Shown here: piece after piece, positions 1 to 7,426 of the stretch
How the letters are laid out: each line of letters starts with the position of its first letter
Position numbering within the stretch: position 1 is the stretch's first letter
Source: an uncultured Cytophagales bacterium
GTDB taxonomy: Bacteria > Bacteroidota > Bacteroidia > Cytophagales > Cyclobacteriaceae
Assembly: GCA_913057175.1 (NCBI GenBank)
Contig: CAJXNP010000004.1
Coordinates: 124,001 to 188,000 of the forward strand
Length of the DNA: 64,000 nt
Direction: 5' to 3'
Translations under genes and position numbers: made by a program
Notes under the pieces: generated by a model
Database searches by the model: none
What the model saw: the letters and a program-made list of their open reading frames with translations, nothing else
What the model was told of the DNA's origin: nothing

Positions 1-140
1 CCTTAAAGGATTAAAATTGCTCATTGTTTTAAACAATAGCCCCCCTAAAAGAGATAATTACCGGACTTGCCTGTGCTGAAATTTATTCAATATTTCGGTA
101 TCTCCTCCTAGTTTCAGAAATGTGGTGAGGGCAATTGAAT

Positions 141-240
141 GAACGAAACTTTCACTATTCTCGTAAGCCCTTGTTACAAATAAGGACTATAGGTAGGTAT
201 CAATCGTCCTCGCTTGAGTGTAAACGGAAACGAGGATGCA
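141..240. repeat. Dispersed hairpin repeat, copy 1 (extended form)
   Basis: The stretch 1-313 has no gene that I can support. At 141-189 it carries a block resembling those at 832-880 and 3341-3392: a GAAAC..TTCxCTATTCTC lead followed by a hairpin (AGCCCTTG near 165, AAGGACT near 183). A second hairpin follows at once, with TCCTCG at 207-212 pairing with CGAGGA at 231-236. Paired short hairpins in intergenic DNA resemble REP-like elements mobilised by REP-associated tyrosine transposases. No transposase lies in the window, so that origin is inference. Confidence 0.55.
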
Positions 241-313
241 AGAGAATGGCAATCCTGCCACTCAGATTACTTTTACGATAATGGTATATAGGATATTGAT
301 GTTGCACATCTTT

Positions 314-820
314 TTACATTGCAAAGAGTATTATCAAAACGACCAGTGCCATAATTAAGAAAGTATTAAAAATAACCTCTCGCCATTGAATTTTAGCCTG
401 AGTAGCTTCATTCATAAAAGTGAGGATCGGTTTCCGTCCCCAATAAAGAATTATCAAATCAGCCAGCAATAACAAGCCAGTAAATATTTTCATATGCACA
501 AAGAAGTCAAATGCATTATTTATTAAGAAGATAGCTAATAAGGATGGAAATAAGATTATGGCTCCAATTAATTTGGTTTTGTTGAATAGTAATAAAACTG
601 CAGGAACAAATTCAAATAAACCCAATAACAATGAAAACCATTTAGAGAAACCCATAAAAGCCCATGTAAGTGTAACTCCATCAATATCTTTCAGAGGAAT
701 CTCATAAACTTCTGAAGGGAGAATAAATTGAATTCCAAAAATCTTGATAAGACCATATATCATCATGATTAGTCCTAGAATATATCGAAAAATAATAATT
801 AGGATTTTGGCATTCATCAT
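314..820 (-). CDS. DoxX-like small integral membrane protein
   Basis: This is a protein of about 168 residues with four predicted membrane segments: one near the N-terminus, one in the middle containing a long Leu/Phe run, one around the ILFPSLLAIFLI stretch, and a C-terminal helix. The layout resembles the DoxX/DoxD-like superfamily of four-helix inner-membrane proteins, whose functions are mostly unknown. I place the start at 820 (MMNAK...). An open frame continues upstream to 868, but those 16 codons lie inside the dispersed hairpin repeat at 832-880, so they are repeat DNA rather than protein. The gene stands alone. I cannot assign a substrate. The membrane topology is clear from the sequence, while the family name is a moderate-confidence guess. 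Confidence 0.6.
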   Translation of the reverse strand: MMNAKILIIIFRYILGLIMMIYGLIKIFGIQFILPSEVYEIPLKDIDGVTLTWAFMGFSKWFSLLLGLFEFVPAVLLLFNKTKLIGAIILFPSLLAIFLINNAFDFFVHMKIFTGLLLLADLIILYWGRKPILTFMNEATQAKIQWREVIFNTFLIMALVVLIILFAM

Positions 821-831
821 TGGGAAATATA

Positions 832-880
832 TCGAAACATTCGCTATTCTCGGAAGTCCTCGTTGCAAACTAGGACTAAA
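832..880. repeat. Dispersed hairpin repeat, copy 2
   Basis: This block has the same layout as 3341-3392: CGAAACATTCGCTATTCTC, then a hairpin with AGTCCT at 855-860 and AGGACT at 872-877. It lies directly upstream of the DoxX-like gene and creates a false N-terminal extension of its reading frame. The rest of the gene-free stretch 821-1154 holds nothing else I recognise. It is AT-rich and probably contains the promoter of the PQQ dehydrogenase. Confidence 0.65.
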
Positions 881-1154
881 GGACTAGTCAGAAGCATGAA
901 CAAAGTCCGAATAATTCTCTTAACATTAGCAACAAAACGTTAAATTAAAAATGATTTCAAACAAGATGCCGGAATTGAATGTCTTAACAGTGTATAATCA
1001 GTTGACAAGAGCTTATTTGCGGTTAAATGGGGATGACTAATTTAAATTAAAATTAGCTTCAATTCATTGTCTTATAGTGATTTACATGAAGAAATAGCAA
1101 GAATAAAAAGCATTTGTCTTTTATTCAATGTTAACACTATTTAAAATATCATAA

Positions 1155-3284
1155 ATGAGATTTCAATTTAGATTTCTCATTAGCATCGGATCCATCCTGG
1201 TTTTAAACCAATGTAATCCTTCCTATGATCCTGGGACTACTGAGCATATCTTTAAGGTAACCTCTCAGGTAAATGATGAACGATTGTTAACAGCAGATGA
1301 AACACCTGGCGACTGGCTCTCATATGGTAGGAATTATTTTGAAGACAGGTTTAGTCCATTACAGCAGATCACGATAGCTAATATTGATCGTCTTGGTCTG
1401 GCATGGAGTCTTAACCTTGGAATCAAAGGCGCTCTTGAAGCAACTCCTTTGGTGGTCGATGGAATTATGTATGTTACAGGATCCTGGAGTGAGGTTTTTG
1501 CCATTGATGCACGAAAGGGAGAATTACTCTGGAAATTTGATCCGAAAGTTCCCAGAATCATCGGGTTCAAAGCCTGCTGTGGTTCCGTCAATCGGGGTGT
1601 AGCTCTGTACAGAGGTATGGTTTATGTAGGTGCCCTGGATGGAAGATTGATTGCTATTGATGCTGCAAGTGGTAAACTTAAATGGGAAACTATAACTGTT
1701 GATACTACTGCCAATTATACCATTACGGGAGCTCCCCGTGTGGTGGCTGGAAACGTGATCATTGGGAATGGTGGGGCAGAATACGGAGTTAGAGGTTATG
1801 TCTCTGGTTATGATGCGATGACTGGTGAGCAAAAGTGGCGTACCTATACGGTTCCAGGTGATCCTGATTTACCATTTGAATCCAAAGCGATGGAAGAAGC
1901 TGCCGCAACCTGGACGGGAGAATGGTGGAAATATGGAGGAGGTGGTACAGTATGGGATGCGATGGCATATGATCCTGATCTGGATTTGCTATACGTGGGT
2001 GTTGGAAATGGTAGTCCCTGGCCCAGAGTATATCGAAGTCCTGAAGGAGGTGATAATTTATACTTATCTTCCATTTTGGCACTTGATCCTCAAAACGGTG
2101 AAATAGTCTGGTATTACCAAACTACTCCAGGAGATAATTGGGACTATACGGCAACACAACACATGATTCTAGCTGACTTAAATATCGAGGGTCAAAAGAA
2201 AAAAGTGATCATGCAGGCTCCAAAAAACGGATTTTTTTATGTGCTTGACCGAACCAATGGCGATTTCATTTCTGCTGAATCCTATGTTTATGTTAATTGG
2301 GCCAGTGGCATTGACCAGCAAACAGGCCGACCCATTGAAAATGAATGGAGTAGGTATGAGACAAAAGATGTCCAGATTTTTCCAAGTAATGTGGGAGGTC
2401 ATAACTGGCAGCCAATGGCCTATAATCCGGAAACAGGGTTCGTATACATCCCATCCCTGGATCGTTCGATGGTGTTCGGACTTGATCCCGACTGGAAGTT
2501 TGACGATGGCTTTGGAGGGGTAAACTGGGGAACAAATCGTACGGCACCTAATCCCGAAAGAGAGGTTCTGGAAGATGCCTCATCACCGCAACCAGACCCT
2601 CAGGGAAGGCTCGTCGCCTGGGATCCGATTAATCAAAAAGAGGCTTGGTCAGTAGCCTACCATGAAAACTGGTGGAATAGTGGCGTACTAACCACTTCGG
2701 GTGGTCTGGTATTCCAGGGCCTTTGTGACGGAAGTTTTATAGCCTATGATGCAAAAAATGGAAATAAAGTTTGGGAAATAAACCTGAGGACTGGCATCAT
2801 GGGATCTCCTGTTTCTTTTGAAATTGATGGCATTCAGTATATTTCTGTGGCTGTAGGATGGGGAGCGTGGGCTGGAAATGGGTATCAGTTTACCGAGTAC
2901 AGCTACCCCGGAACCGTCTATACTTTTACCCTTGGGAAAAATACTCCAATTCCTGACTATCCAATGCCGGATTCAACTCCCAGAAACCTCGCTGATTTTG
3001 AGTTTGAAGCTGATGAAGAAATGCTAGCTCGTGGAATGACTTTGTATGAAAAGTATTGTAATCATTGTCATTGGGACGTAGCCAGGGAAACGGTTGGAGT
3101 CGTTCCCGACCTGGGATATATAAACCAGGGTACTTATAATAGTTTTGAAGCAATTGTTCTGGAAGGGTTACGCTCACCTAATGGTATGCCGAATTTTAAG
3201 GACCTGTTAACCAAAGAGGATGTGGCTGAAATCAAGAATTATATCCTTGCTTCAACCTATAGCAGAAGAATTGAGAACGAATAA
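1155..3284 (+). CDS. PQQ-dependent alcohol dehydrogenase with C-terminal cytochrome c (quinohaemoprotein)
   Basis: The 709-residue protein has an N-terminal export signal ending near Cys20, possibly lipid-anchored. An eight-bladed quinoprotein propeller follows, then a haem c domain. The vicinal disulfide pair of methanol/ethanol dehydrogenases is present (C141-C142 in ACCGSVNRG), as are likely metal ligands E209 and N285 and the catalytic Asp of DNWD (D330). The residue two places after it is Thr332, not the Asp that marks lanthanide-dependent enzymes, so Ca2+ use is expected. The haem motif CNHCH (C635, C638, H639) with a later GMPNF Met gives an internal electron acceptor. Such enzymes oxidise primary alcohols or polyols in the periplasm and pass electrons to the respiratory chain. 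The substrate cannot be read from the sequence. It is a single-gene unit. Confidence 0.9.
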   Translation: MRFQFRFLISIGSILVLNQCNPSYDPGTTEHIFKVTSQVNDERLLTADETPGDWLSYGRNYFEDRFSPLQQITIANIDRLGLAWSLNLGIKGALEATPLVVDGIMYVTGSWSEVFAIDARKGELLWKFDPKVPRIIGFKACCGSVNRGVALYRGMVYVGALDGRLIAIDAASGKLKWETITVDTTANYTITGAPRVVAGNVIIGNGGAEYGVRGYVSGYDAMTGEQKWRTYTVPGDPDLPFESKAMEEAAATWTGEWWKYGGGGTVWDAMAYDPDLDLLYVGVGNGSPWPRVYRSPEGGDNLYLSSILALDPQNGEIVWYYQTTPGDNWDYTATQHMILADLNIEGQKKKVIMQAPKNGFFYVLDRTNGDFISAESYVYVNWASGIDQQTGRPIENEWSRYETKDVQIFPSNVGGHNWQPMAYNPETGFVYIPSLDRSMVFGLDPDWKFDDGFGGVNWGTNRTAPNPEREVLEDASSPQPDPQGRLVAWDPINQKEAWSVAYHENWWNSGVLTTSGGLVFQGLCDGSFIAYDAKNGNKVWEINLRTGIMGSPVSFEIDGIQYISVAVGWGAWAGNGYQFTEYSYPGTVYTFTLGKNTPIPDYPMPDSTPRNLADFEFEADEEMLARGMTLYEKYCNHCHWDVARETVGVVPDLGYINQGTYNSFEAIVLEGLRSPNGMPNFKDLLTKEDVAEIKNYILASTYSRRIENE

Positions 3285-3340
3285 TGAAAGTAAATTATAA
3301 CTAGGAAACGAGCGTTTATTCAGTTAAAAAAGGAAATATA

Positions 3341-3392
3341 GCGAAACATTCGCTATTCTCTGGAGTCCTCGTTGAAAACAAGGACTATAACC
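3341..3392. repeat. Dispersed hairpin repeat, copy 3
   Basis: GCGAAACATTCGCTATTCTC is followed by a hairpin with arms AGTCCT (3364-3369) and AGGACT (3381-3386). This is the most regular copy in the window and nearly identical to 832-880. GCGAAACATTCGC at its start is itself partly palindromic. It lies about 55 bp after the PQQ dehydrogenase stop. Confidence 0.65.
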
Positions 3393-3529
3393 AAGCGGAT
3401 AGAAAGGATTTACCTCACAATTCAAGCTAAGACTTTGCGACCTTATAGTTAACCTGCATTAAATATTAAAGGCTTAACTACTTTATCGAACGGAAGACAA
3501 AAGGGAGGAGAGGACAATAGGTTTAAATG

Positions 3530-3655
3530 TATTGTTAAAAATTGTTAAATGTTGATAATTATTCATAAATCTTTAGAGATTTTCGTAAAATGTTTAGAGA
3601 GTTTCTAGAAATGTCTAGACAATTTTTGAAAATGTTTTGACATTATTTGATGTGA
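3530..3655. repeat. Degenerate 21-bp periodic array (six units)
   Basis: Six consecutive 21-bp units begin at 3530, 3551, 3572, 3593, 3614 and 3635. The three middle units are clearest: each begins TTTAGA or TCTAGA, has a T-rich centre, and ends in AAATG. The outer units are more diverged. The spacing equals two helical turns. This is the notable content of the gene-free stretch 3285-3768 besides the hairpin repeats. It does not look coding. It could be an array of protein-binding sites or decaying tandem repeats. Confidence 0.5.
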
Positions 3656-3726
3656 AATTAATACATAATCAATTTCCTTTAGTTGAAGTTTAATTATGGT
3701 GGAGAAAAAACCTCAGTCTTAACTAA

Positions 3727-3755
3727 TCATTCTGGTTGAAAATGAGGACTATAAC
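3727..3755. repeat. Partial copy of the dispersed hairpin repeat
   Basis: TTCTGGTTGAAAATGAGGACTATAAC matches the 3' half of the repeat at 3341-3392 (GTTGAAAACAAGGACTATAAC). The 5' half is degraded or absent. It abuts the 3' end of mnmE. I regard it as a decayed copy. Confidence 0.4.
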
Positions 3756-3768
3756 TATAAGGGAGTAA

Positions 3769-5145
3769 TTACTTTCCGATACAAAACTTGCTAAAAATAT
3801 TCCCCAGAAGATCCTCCGTGGTGATCTCACCGGTAATCTCTCCTAAAAAGTGAAGTGCCTGACGAATATCCAAAGCGAGCAGGTCGTTGGAGGCCTGGCT
3901 GTCGATTCCCCGAAGAACATCTTCTAATGCTTTCTGTGTATTGACCAGGCTTTCGTAGTGGCGCAGGTTGGTGACAATGGTATTACCGGTTTTGAAGCCT
4001 TCCAGGTTGACCTTGTCGATGATCTTCTTTTTCAGTGCTTCAATGTGTTCCTTGTTTCCTGCGGAGATCATGATCAGGTCTTCTATTGATTGAAATTCAC
4101 TCTGCTGATCTTTGGAAATCACATCCAGCTTATTGCCAACCTTGATAAAAGGAATCCCCAGGTTTTCAAGAATATTGATTTCCTTGTTGATCTCAGCAAT
4201 CGATTCCTGTGACAAATCAAATAAATAGATGATCAATGATGCCTGGAGCATTTTCTCTTTTGTTCGTGACACGCCAATGGCCTCGATCTTGTCCTTTGCT
4301 TCCCGGATCCCGGCTGTATCGATGAATCGGAATGAAACACCTTCAATGTGGATCTCATCTTCAATAAAATCACGCGTGGTGCCCGGAATATCCGAAACAA
4401 TGGCCTTTTCCTCATTGAGCAAAGTATTGAGAAGTGTGGATTTTCCAGCATTGGGCTTTCCCGCAATGACTGTGGGTACGCCGTTTTTGATCACATTCCC
4501 GAGGTTAAAGCTGTCGATTAAGTCCGTGACGACTTTCAGGATGTTATTCGTCAGTTTTTTCAGGTCATCCCGGCTGGCAAATTCAACATCTTCTTCGGAG
4601 AAATCCAGCTCCAGTTCTATCATTGAAGCAAAGTGGATCAGCTCTTGACGTAGGTTTCGGATCTTTTCTGAAAAACCTCCACGCATCTGGTTCATGGCCG
4701 CCATGTGTGCCGATTCATTGTCGGAATGGATCAGGTCCGCCACCGCTTCTGCCTGGGCGAGGTCAAACTGGCCATTCAGAAATGCTCTTCGCGTAAATTC
4801 TCCTGGTTGGGCGAGACGGGCGCCGTTTTTAATGAACAGCTTGATCGCACGCTGTAAGATGTAATTCGACCCATGGCAGGAAACTTCCACGACATTTTCT
4901 TTGGTGTAGGAGTGAGGTTCAACAAATAGGGAAACGACCACTTCATCCACGATTTCTTTTCCATCGCGTAGGGAGCCAAAATGGAGTGTATGGGATGGTT
5001 GTTGGGTGAGATCCTTGCCATGAAAAACATTGTTGACAATCTCAATGGCATTTTTTCCCGAAAGCCGGATGACTCCGATCGCACCTACTCCCGGTGGAGT
5101 TGAAAGTGCGACGATGGTATCTTGTTGATCAGAAATAGTACTCAA
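3769..5145 (-). CDS. mnmE: tRNA modification GTPase MnmE
   Basis: MnmE, with MnmG, installs the aminomethyl-type modification at C5 of the wobble uridine in several tRNAs. The 458-residue length is typical. The N-terminal folate-binding domain opens with TIVALSTPPGVGAIGVIR. The inserted G domain carries the P-loop AGKPNAGKSTLLN, the DIPGTTRD switch region, DTAGIR and the NKLD specificity motif. The protein ends with the diagnostic FCIGK, whose Cys is functional in the family. It is in the cytoplasm and acts as a homodimer. The gene stands alone between repeat-bearing intergenic stretches, with no operon partner here. The assignment is certain. Confidence 0.97.
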   Translation of the reverse strand: MSTISDQQDTIVALSTPPGVGAIGVIRLSGKNAIEIVNNVFHGKDLTQQPSHTLHFGSLRDGKEIVDEVVVSLFVEPHSYTKENVVEVSCHGSNYILQRAIKLFIKNGARLAQPGEFTRRAFLNGQFDLAQAEAVADLIHSDNESAHMAAMNQMRGGFSEKIRNLRQELIHFASMIELELDFSEEDVEFASRDDLKKLTNNILKVVTDLIDSFNLGNVIKNGVPTVIAGKPNAGKSTLLNTLLNEEKAIVSDIPGTTRDFIEDEIHIEGVSFRFIDTAGIREAKDKIEAIGVSRTKEKMLQASLIIYLFDLSQESIAEINKEINILENLGIPFIKVGNKLDVISKDQQSEFQSIEDLIMISAGNKEHIEALKKKIIDKVNLEGFKTGNTIVTNLRHYESLVNTQKALEDVLRGIDSQASNDLLALDIRQALHFLGEITGEITTEDLLGNIFSKFCIGK

Positions 5146-5265
5146 ATGTGGTTTTTTGACAAATTTAGGGAACTAATTGTTTCGAGGGAATATTTGTCGA
5201 GAATATTCATGAGACGTGCTTTTATCGTGCAGGTTTGCGCCGAAGGCACGGCTTCGCTATCGGGT

Positions 5266-5350
5266 GACAAACCATGGACAAAGTTTGTCGGGGAACAAAC
5301 CACGGACAAGGGACAAAGTGGTGGTTTGTCAGGGGACAAACCACGGATAA
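5266..5350. repeat. Cluster of a 16-bp motif in direct and inverted copies
   Basis: The motif RACAAACCAYGGAYAA occurs at 5266-5281, 5294-5309 and 5335-5350. Its core also occurs inverted at 5321-5330 (GTGGTTTGTC), so the second copy and the inverted copy can pair. The cluster sits between the start of mnmE and the end of the Gfo/Idh gene. A short frame runs through it on the plus strand, but its composition is simply the repeat. The function is unknown. Confidence 0.45.
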
Positions 5351-5394
5351 AATTGACACCACATCATGCCGGTTAATTTGATTTTTGCTGGTTT

Positions 5395-6522
5395 TTAAGA
5401 CAGCGTAAACTCAGGCAGCCTTATAATTTCCCCGCCTTTTTGTGCGGATTCGTGTGCCAGAATTCCTACACAGGTGATATTGGCTGATTGTTTGGCATTG
5501 GGGTAGGGGGATCGCTTGCTCATCAATGCATCTACAAACTCATGAACGAGATGTGGGTGCGAACCGCCATGTCCTGCACCTTGTGTGAAGGAAAGGTGTT
5601 GATGTTCATCGGAATCATAAACACCTCCGGTAGTGAACGGCTGGATTTCTTTGGGAAGCAGTTTTGCAAAATCCGGACATTCCACTTCTTCAGGGATTTC
5701 CGGTTCCGGCTTTTTGGCAGTATGAACCACCAATGGTTTGCCTTCTATCAGCGGCCACTCAACGGCCTTTTTCTCTCCATATACTTCAAAGCTTTCCCGA
5801 TACTGACGGGCCACATCAAATAAGGAACGATAAACCTGTGCACTCAAGTCAGAATCTTTGAATTTGATATGGGCAGTTTCCACTGCATAGGGTGAATTGT
5901 AATGTTTGTGAAGCTCTTTTCGGATGGTTCCGGAAGGAAAACAGGAAACATATTCCGCATCGGACCGGGTCAATCCAAGTACCGGTCCTACACAATGTGT
6001 GGCGTAGTGCATCGGGGGCAGTCCCGGCCAGTAATCCGGCCATCCATCCATGTCCTGCTGATGGCTTGCTTTCAAGAATTGAATTTTTCCTAATTCACCG
6101 TTGTCATATAATTCCTTCATGTAGAGAAATTCCCTGGAGTAAACCACCGTCTCCATCATCATGTAGGTGAGCCCGGTTTCTTGTGTCAATTTTACGATCT
6201 CTGCACACTCTTCAACGGTAGTTGCCATGGGAACGGTACAGGCGACGTGCTTTCCGGCTTTCAGCGCCTTAATGGATTGCTCTCCGTGATTTGGGATCGG
6301 TGTATTGATATGGACCGCATCCACTTCCGGATCCTTCAGAAGTTCGTCATACGAAGTGTATCTTTTTTCGATCCCGTAGGCATCTCCAACCTCGTCAAGT
6401 TTGCTTTGTGTACGTTGGCAAATTGCGTACATATTGGCATTGGGATGTCTTTGATAAATGGGAATGAATTCTGCTCCAAATCCCAATCCTATGATGGCTA
6501 TGTTGATTTTATCGTTGCTCAT
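5395..6522 (-). CDS. Gfo/Idh/MocA-family NAD(P)-dependent sugar oxidoreductase
   Basis: The roughly 375-residue protein begins with a Rossmann fold (INIAIIGLGFGAEF) and contains the family's cofactor/catalytic segment with HINTPIPNHGEQSIKALKAG and GKHVACTVPMA. In the last of these the usual EKP is replaced by TVP, a known variation in some subfamilies. The start at 6522 (MSNDK) is preferred. An upstream in-frame Met at 6615 would run into the 3' end of the preceding gene and add a basic stretch unlike the family. It is the last gene of a minus-strand cluster with a sugar epimerase, an MFS carrier and a ThuA fusion protein. Members of this family oxidise or rearrange sugar hydroxyls, for example via 3-keto sugars. 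The exact substrate is unknown. Confidence 0.85.
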   Translation of the reverse strand: MSNDKINIAIIGLGFGAEFIPIYQRHPNANMYAICQRTQSKLDEVGDAYGIEKRYTSYDELLKDPEVDAVHINTPIPNHGEQSIKALKAGKHVACTVPMATTVEECAEIVKLTQETGLTYMMMETVVYSREFLYMKELYDNGELGKIQFLKASHQQDMDGWPDYWPGLPPMHYATHCVGPVLGLTRSDAEYVSCFPSGTIRKELHKHYNSPYAVETAHIKFKDSDLSAQVYRSLFDVARQYRESFEVYGEKKAVEWPLIEGKPLVVHTAKKPEPEIPEEVECPDFAKLLPKEIQPFTTGGVYDSDEHQHLSFTQGAGHGGSHPHLVHEFVDALMSKRSPYPNAKQSANITCVGILAHESAQKGGEIIRLPEFTLS

Positions 6523-6559
6523 TTTGCTTGTTTTATTTATTCGTGATAATGTTTTTCTT

Positions 6560-7423
6560 TTAATTTCCCTGAGTCCATTTTTTAAGAAACTGAATACCTT
6601 CCAAAGCAAAGCCATCCTGACTTGGGACTAGTGGCTTCCAAATACAAACCGCTTCGGCAAGTTCTTGATTATTTGGGGTAAAGCTTTCGATGGTAATCGC
6701 TCCCTGGTAATTAATGGCTTTTAGCCCGCTCATATAATCCTCCCAACGGGTTTGTCCGGTTCCGGGTGTTCCTCTATAGTTTTCAGATACCTGCACATGG
6801 ATCAGTTTATCTCCCGCCGTTTTGATCGCTTCAGCAATGCTTGGTTCTTCAATATTCATGTGAAAACCATCCAGAATTACTTTTGCGTTTGACTGATTGA
6901 TGTCAGAAATCAGGTTCATCACATCTTCAGCCCGATGGATCAAATCCGTTTCAAATCGATTTAAAGGCTCAATCGCGATATCCAGGCCTTTTGACTTTGC
7001 GCTTTCACAAACTTTCCTCAGGTTATCCACGGCACGGTTCCATTCGATCTTTTTTTGTTCATCCGAAACCATTCTGGCTTTTCCAACAGCAGAATACATA
7101 GGGCCGGCGAAAAATGTAGCATCAAGCTCTGTACAGATATTCAGGCAGGATTCAATGTAATCCATGCCTTCTTTTCGAATCGCTGCATCATCATTGGTCA
7201 AATCACGACGGGGACCGAACGCCCCGCAAACCGTACAAGAAAGACCGTGTTCTTTCAAGGCTGATTTAACCTTGCCCGTATCGATAATGTTAGGATCTTC
7301 AACAGGGATCTCAACCATATCATACCCCATTTCCCTTATTTTCGGGAAGAGATCAATTGTTTCTGTTGAAAAAGGTGAAGTCCAGAGCCAGGTACTGACT
7401 CCAAATTTTACATTCAAACTCAT
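6560..7423 (-). CDS. Sugar phosphate isomerase/epimerase (xylose isomerase-like TIM barrel)
   Basis: The 287-residue protein belongs to the AP-endonuclease-2/xylose-isomerase-like TIM-barrel family that includes D-tagatose/D-psicose 3-epimerases. Seen directly are the N-terminal KFGVSTWLWTSPF strand, the conserved Glu of IAIEPLNRFE, the VILDGFHMNIEE segment, and HVQVSENYRGTPGTG with its metal-binding His. The late ITIESF strand carries the second Glu. These residues are the usual divalent-metal ligands. The gene is 37 bp upstream of the Gfo/Idh oxidoreductase and 3 bp downstream of the MFS gene, so it is almost certainly co-transcribed. It probably interconverts a ketose or keto-sugar in the same pathway. 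The exact reaction is not deducible. Confidence 0.85.
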   Translation of the reverse strand: MSLNVKFGVSTWLWTSPFSTETIDLFPKIREMGYDMVEIPVEDPNIIDTGKVKSALKEHGLSCTVCGAFGPRRDLTNDDAAIRKEGMDYIESCLNICTELDATFFAGPMYSAVGKARMVSDEQKKIEWNRAVDNLRKVCESAKSKGLDIAIEPLNRFETDLIHRAEDVMNLISDINQSNAKVILDGFHMNIEEPSIAEAIKTAGDKLIHVQVSENYRGTPGTGQTRWEDYMSGLKAINYQGAITIESFTPNNQELAEAVCIWKPLVPSQDGFALEGIQFLKKWTQGN

Positions 7424-7426
7424 AGG

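Noticed and set aside
4229-4648. A 139-residue plus-strand frame inside mnmE
   Set aside because: Antisense shadow of a certain gene, with Ser-rich composition typical of such shadows.
5122-5376. An 84-residue plus-strand frame across the 16-bp repeat cluster
   Set aside because: Its SGDKPW-type internal repeats are just the translated DNA repeats, and it overlaps the mnmE start antisense. Not a credible gene.
6523-6615. An N-terminal extension of the Gfo/Idh gene starting MALLWKVF
   Set aside because: It is encoded within the 3' end of the epimerase gene and adds a basic segment before the normal Rossmann start; the ATG at 6522 fits the family.
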